Made by a program: the position numbers and the translations under genes. From assembly GCA_024278775.1 (NCBI GenBank), contig JAJRSP010000154.1, positions 1 through 16,205 on the forward strand: a stretch of 16,205 nucleotides of DNA, given 5' to 3'. The stretch comes from Planctomycetota bacterium. Its GTDB lineage: Bacteria > Planctomycetota > Phycisphaerae > UBA1845. Shown here one piece after another: positions 14,036 through 16,205 of the stretch (the first letter of the stretch is position 1; the number at the start of each line of letters is the position of its first letter). Below the pieces are notes generated by a model that ran no database searches, was not told where the DNA came from, and was given only the letters and a program-made list of their open reading frames with translations.

Positions 14036-15124
14036 ATGATAATCAACAGCCCAAGACGGAGCGGGGCAATCGGCGTGTGGGTCGTGCTCGCGGGGATGCA
14101 GATCGTACGGGCGCAGTCTCCCTTTGCGACGACGGTGATCGACTATGCCCCTGCTCCCGGGCAGTTCGTGCAGGATGCCCTTTTTAACGATCCGGCGATT
14201 GCACTGGGGCCTCCCGTGGCCGCTGGGATTTCGAACGGCAACGAGGATTCCATCGTCACGCTTGGCGGATTCGGCGGTTCCCTTACCCTCGGCTTCGACC
14301 ACAGAGTGCAGGACGATCCGCTGAACCCTCTCGGGATGGATTTTATCGTCTTCGGGAATGCGTTTTGGGTTGGGGGTGATCCGGAGCGTCGCTTTGCGGA
14401 GTGCGCTACGATCGAGATTTCCCGTGATGATAACGGCAACAGCCTCGCCGACGATGCGTGGTATCTGATTCCCGGTTCCCACATCGTAGACCCGGCCGTG
14501 CAGTTTGAGATTCAGACGTGGGATGACAACACGGCCGACCCGACGTTTCCACCGGATTTTGTCTCGTGGATACCGATTGGTCAGAGCGGATCGTGGGATA
14601 CGTTCGGGTATGCGCTGCCCGTGGCCACGTTTGCGCCACCGTCGCAGGTCGTGCTTAACCCGATGGGTGATGGTGTGAACGAGGGCATCTTCGGCTATGC
14701 GGATTATTCGCCCACGCTGTTTCTTGGCGATCTCAACGCCGACGACATCGTGGACGATCCGACGATAACGGAAGAGGCGTTTTATACTACTCCGGACGAC
14801 CCGCTCACGGTGGGCATCACCTCGGGTTCGGGAGGCGGTGATGCGTTCGACATCGCCTGGGCGGTCGATCCAACGTCCGGTGTGCCGGCCAACCTGGACG
14901 GGTTCGATTTCATTCGGATCACCACGGCCGTCAATTCGGATCAGGGTTTTTTCGGAGAAGTGTCCGCAGAGATTGACGCCGTGGCCGATGTCACCGCGCT
15001 GGAACCGCCGAGCAATGTACCCACGGTGTCCGAGTGGGGCATCGTGATTATGACGCTGCTGTTTCTATCGACCGGGACGGTCGCGCTTCGCAGCAAGGTG
15101 CCGCTCGTCATTCGTGGAAGGTGA
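14036..15124 (+). CDS. Surface protein of a B12-locus type, with IPTL-CTERM-type sorting tail
   Basis: The 362-residue product has a signal peptide cut after VRA (residue 26). Its body has a distinctive set of motifs: SNGNEDSIVTLGGFGGSLTL (about 66-85) then GFDHRVQDDP, MDFIVFGNAF (101-110), IEISRDDNGN (126-135) with LADDAWYLIPGS, and FDIAWAVD (271-278) with LDGFDFIRI and GEVSAEID near the end. From memory, proteins with SLGGFGGS..GFD, DF.I.GNAF, DxNGNxxxDDxWYE and DIDWAVDxxG..V are encoded beside btuB/btuG in Bacteroidetes, where they are called cell surface proteins. VPTVSEWG at 328-335, a hydrophobic helix and Arg/Lys form the sorting tail. It starts three bases after the propeller gene's stop, so the two are almost certainly co-transcribed. 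The molecular role is unknown; ligand binding at the surface is inferred. Confidence 0.75.
   Translation: MIINSPRRSGAIGVWVVLAGMQIVRAQSPFATTVIDYAPAPGQFVQDALFNDPAIALGPPVAAGISNGNEDSIVTLGGFGGSLTLGFDHRVQDDPLNPLGMDFIVFGNAFWVGGDPERRFAECATIEISRDDNGNSLADDAWYLIPGSHIVDPAVQFEIQTWDDNTADPTFPPDFVSWIPIGQSGSWDTFGYALPVATFAPPSQVVLNPMGDGVNEGIFGYADYSPTLFLGDLNADDIVDDPTITEEAFYTTPDDPLTVGITSGSGGGDAFDIAWAVDPTSGVPANLDGFDFIRITTAVNSDQGFFGEVSAEIDAVADVTALEPPSNVPTVSEWGIVIMTLLFLSTGTVALRSKVPLVIRGR
15116..15121 (+). promoter_or_regulatory. Ribosome binding site that sets the pseudopilin start
   Basis: GGAAGG lies seven bases before ATG 15129, inside the last codons of the preceding gene. It favours this start over GTG 15114, which would place extra residues before the prepilin leader. 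Confidence 0.6.
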
Positions 15125-15128
15125 TGCG

Positions 15129-15953
15129 ATGTGGGATTCAAATAGCCTGCGTCGTCGCGGCGTGACCATGATCGAGATTCTCGTGGTGGCCGGGGTGATC
15201 GCCATACTGGCATCGATCTTGCTACCGAGCCTTGCCTCGGCCCGCGCCAGTGCGAGTGCCGTGATGTGCAAAAGTAATCTCGCGCAGGTCGTTCGGGCGA
15301 ATCTCTACTATGCGGATGAAAACGAGAGCACTTATTGCGCCGGGGCCGAGGCCATGCGACCGACGCCCGCGCGTCGGCGCGGGATCAACCTGCATCGGTG
15401 GTACGGCACGCGGGCACGGAGGAATGAGCCATTCCAACCGAGTGGGGGACCGTTGACGCCGTATTTGGGTAAGGACGGGCGCATCCGTCAATGTCCGGCG
15501 TTTCCTGCTGAGGAGATCGCTCGGGAGAGCGGCGGGTTTGAGCGCGGAGCCGGTGGCTACGGATACAATAATGCCTTCGTCGGGATGCAGGTCCACCATG
15601 AGGCGTCGGGTGAGTATACGGTGATATCAGACGCCGGCGGCGCACGAACGCATTGGGTTAAGAAGCCTTCGGCGACGGTAATGTTTGCCGATGCCGCGTT
15701 CGCGGGCCGCACGTTGATCGAATACAGCTTTGTCGAGCCGCGATATCAACCTCAGTTCCCACGCTTTCGCGCGGATCCGTCCATCCATTTTCGCCATCGA
15801 GTACGGGCCAATGTCGGCTGGGTGGACGGTCACGTCGATGCGAGAAACATGACCTTCACGTCCAGCAGCGGCATCTACTCGATACCAGCCAAGCGGTACG
15901 ACATCGGCTGGTTCGGCGAGAGGGACGACAACAGCCTGTTCGATCTCGAGTAA
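15129..15953 (+). CDS. Type II pseudopilin-like protein with H-x9-DG tail
   Basis: This 274-residue protein begins with a prepilin leader, MWDSNSLRRRG, cut by prepilin peptidase after Gly11, followed by VTMIEILVVAGVIAILASIL with the invariant Glu at mature position 5 and a hydrophobic helix. The C-terminal part has His223, nine residues, then Asp233-Gly234 (HRVRANVGWVDG), the H-x9-DG signature of planctomycete pseudopilin-like families such as DUF1559. Two further cysteines (IRQCPAF and the MCKSNL turn) may form a disulphide. It follows the IPTL-CTERM gene by four bases and so belongs to the B12-regulated unit by position. Pseudopilins of this group are numerous in planctomycetes and their roles are mostly unknown. 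Whether this one helps in B12 uptake or is just a passenger cannot be told. Confidence 0.85.
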   Translation: MWDSNSLRRRGVTMIEILVVAGVIAILASILLPSLASARASASAVMCKSNLAQVVRANLYYADENESTYCAGAEAMRPTPARRRGINLHRWYGTRARRNEPFQPSGGPLTPYLGKDGRIRQCPAFPAEEIARESGGFERGAGGYGYNNAFVGMQVHHEASGEYTVISDAGGARTHWVKKPSATVMFADAAFAGRTLIEYSFVEPRYQPQFPRFRADPSIHFRHRVRANVGWVDGHVDARNMTFTSSSGIYSIPAKRYDIGWFGERDDNSLFDLE

Positions 15954-16072
15954 CGGATACGTCTCTTGCAGGCCCACCGTGTTGCGCTACCCTCACACGT
16001 ACCATCACGGTCGGTGATTCGGTCCATCGTGAGATGACCACATCAGCCATGCCCGTTTCTTTGGGTGATTCG

Positions 16073-16205
16073 TTAGGCTCTGTCTGAAAACAGTATTTTG
16101 AGGTAACGCCGTATCATTGCCAACTGAAGCATCCCATGGAAGTTAACGGCCAATTTTTCGAATCGCGTTCCGATCCGCCGCGATTCCTTCATCCATCCGA
16201 CGCAC
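16073..16205 (-). CDS. IS5-family-like transposase, C-terminal 43 residues (cut by window edge)
   Basis: Read leftward from the window end, the frame encodes CVGWMKESRRIGTRFEKLA, then VNFHGMLQLAMIRRYLKIL and FSDRA, followed by TAA (16073-16075). This matches the end of IS5-family DDE transposases, where the catalytic Glu stands seven residues before a Lys (the YREK signature) and is followed by RRIATRYEKLAxNFxAMxxLAxI. Here Lys6 of the visible part fits the signature Lys, putting the Glu just outside the window. The assignment to the family is from memory of the pattern; the subgroup is open. The gene points toward the B12-regulated operon and is separated from it by about 120 bases with no gene. 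Confidence 0.8.
   Translation of the reverse strand, partial: CVGWMKESRRIGTRFEKLAVNFHGMLQLAMIRRYLKILFSDRA
16076..16205 (-). mobile_element. Right-hand part of an insertion sequence, running off the window
   Basis: The transposase fragment reaches almost to GGCTCTGTCTGAAAACAG at 16076-16093, which looks like the terminal inverted repeat of an IS5-group element. The other end lies outside the window, so the inverted repeat cannot be confirmed. If the element ends at 16076, the preceding TTA (16073-16075) would be outside it and could be the target duplication. Confidence 0.6.

Noticed and set aside
1..16205. CRISPR array, tRNA or rRNA genes
   Set aside because: No regularly spaced direct repeats with unique spacers, no tRNA cloverleaf landmarks and no rRNA sequence were seen on either strand.

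Overview
The window looks like chromosomal DNA from a Planctomycetota bacterium, possibly of the Phycisphaerae type; rank below phylum is a guess. The grounds are a secreted protease ending in a planctomycete-style dockerin-like Ca-loop pair, two surface proteins with VPTVSxWG (IPTL-CTERM type) sorting tails, a type II pseudopilin-like protein with an H-x9-DG tail, and moderately GC-rich DNA carrying palindromic intergenic repeats.

Layout. (1) 14-916, minus strand: ribH then nusB, abutting. (2) 917-1309: divergent intergenic region with a candidate sigma70-like promoter. (3) 1310-3466: secreted metzincin-type metalloprotease. (4) 3467-3776: promoter followed by a structured leader containing a REP-like palindrome. 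(5) 3777-9159, plus strand: an AddB-like nuclease/pseudohelicase gene with palindromic repeats inserted in frame, an alpha/beta hydrolase-like gene, and a secreted protein of four YHS-like units whose last unit is cut by an in-frame amber codon. (6) 9214-9495: spacer with a second copy of the REP-like palindrome. (7) 9496-12213: FtsK/SpoIIIE DNA translocase with an exceptionally acidic C-terminal tail. (8) 12375-15953: a promoter, a cobalamin riboswitch, an intrinsic terminator, and three tightly spaced genes: a beta-propeller-like IPTL-CTERM protein, a second IPTL-CTERM surface protein of a type I associate with Bacteroidetes B12 loci, and a pseudopilin. (9) 16073 to the right edge, minus strand: the C-terminal end of an IS5-family-like transposase.

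The most interesting part is region 8. A riboswitch with a transcription-terminator platform should switch the operon on when cobalamin is scarce, yet the operon encodes no recognised biosynthetic enzyme or membrane transporter. It encodes exported proteins. The first resembles in fold type the BtuG beta-propeller B12-capture lipoprotein of Bacteroides, and the second carries motifs I recall from proteins near btuB/btuG in Bacteroidetes. The proposal is a planctomycete B12-capture module in which exosortase-processed C-terminal anchors replace lipid anchors and a pseudopilin is added. This is inference from sequence pattern and context; no database search was run.

Other points of note are the in-frame repeat insertion in the AddB-like gene, a strong change of strand GC skew and codon ending around 3.5-3.8 kb, and the TAG codon that falls at the exact lysine position defined by the protein's own internal repeats.
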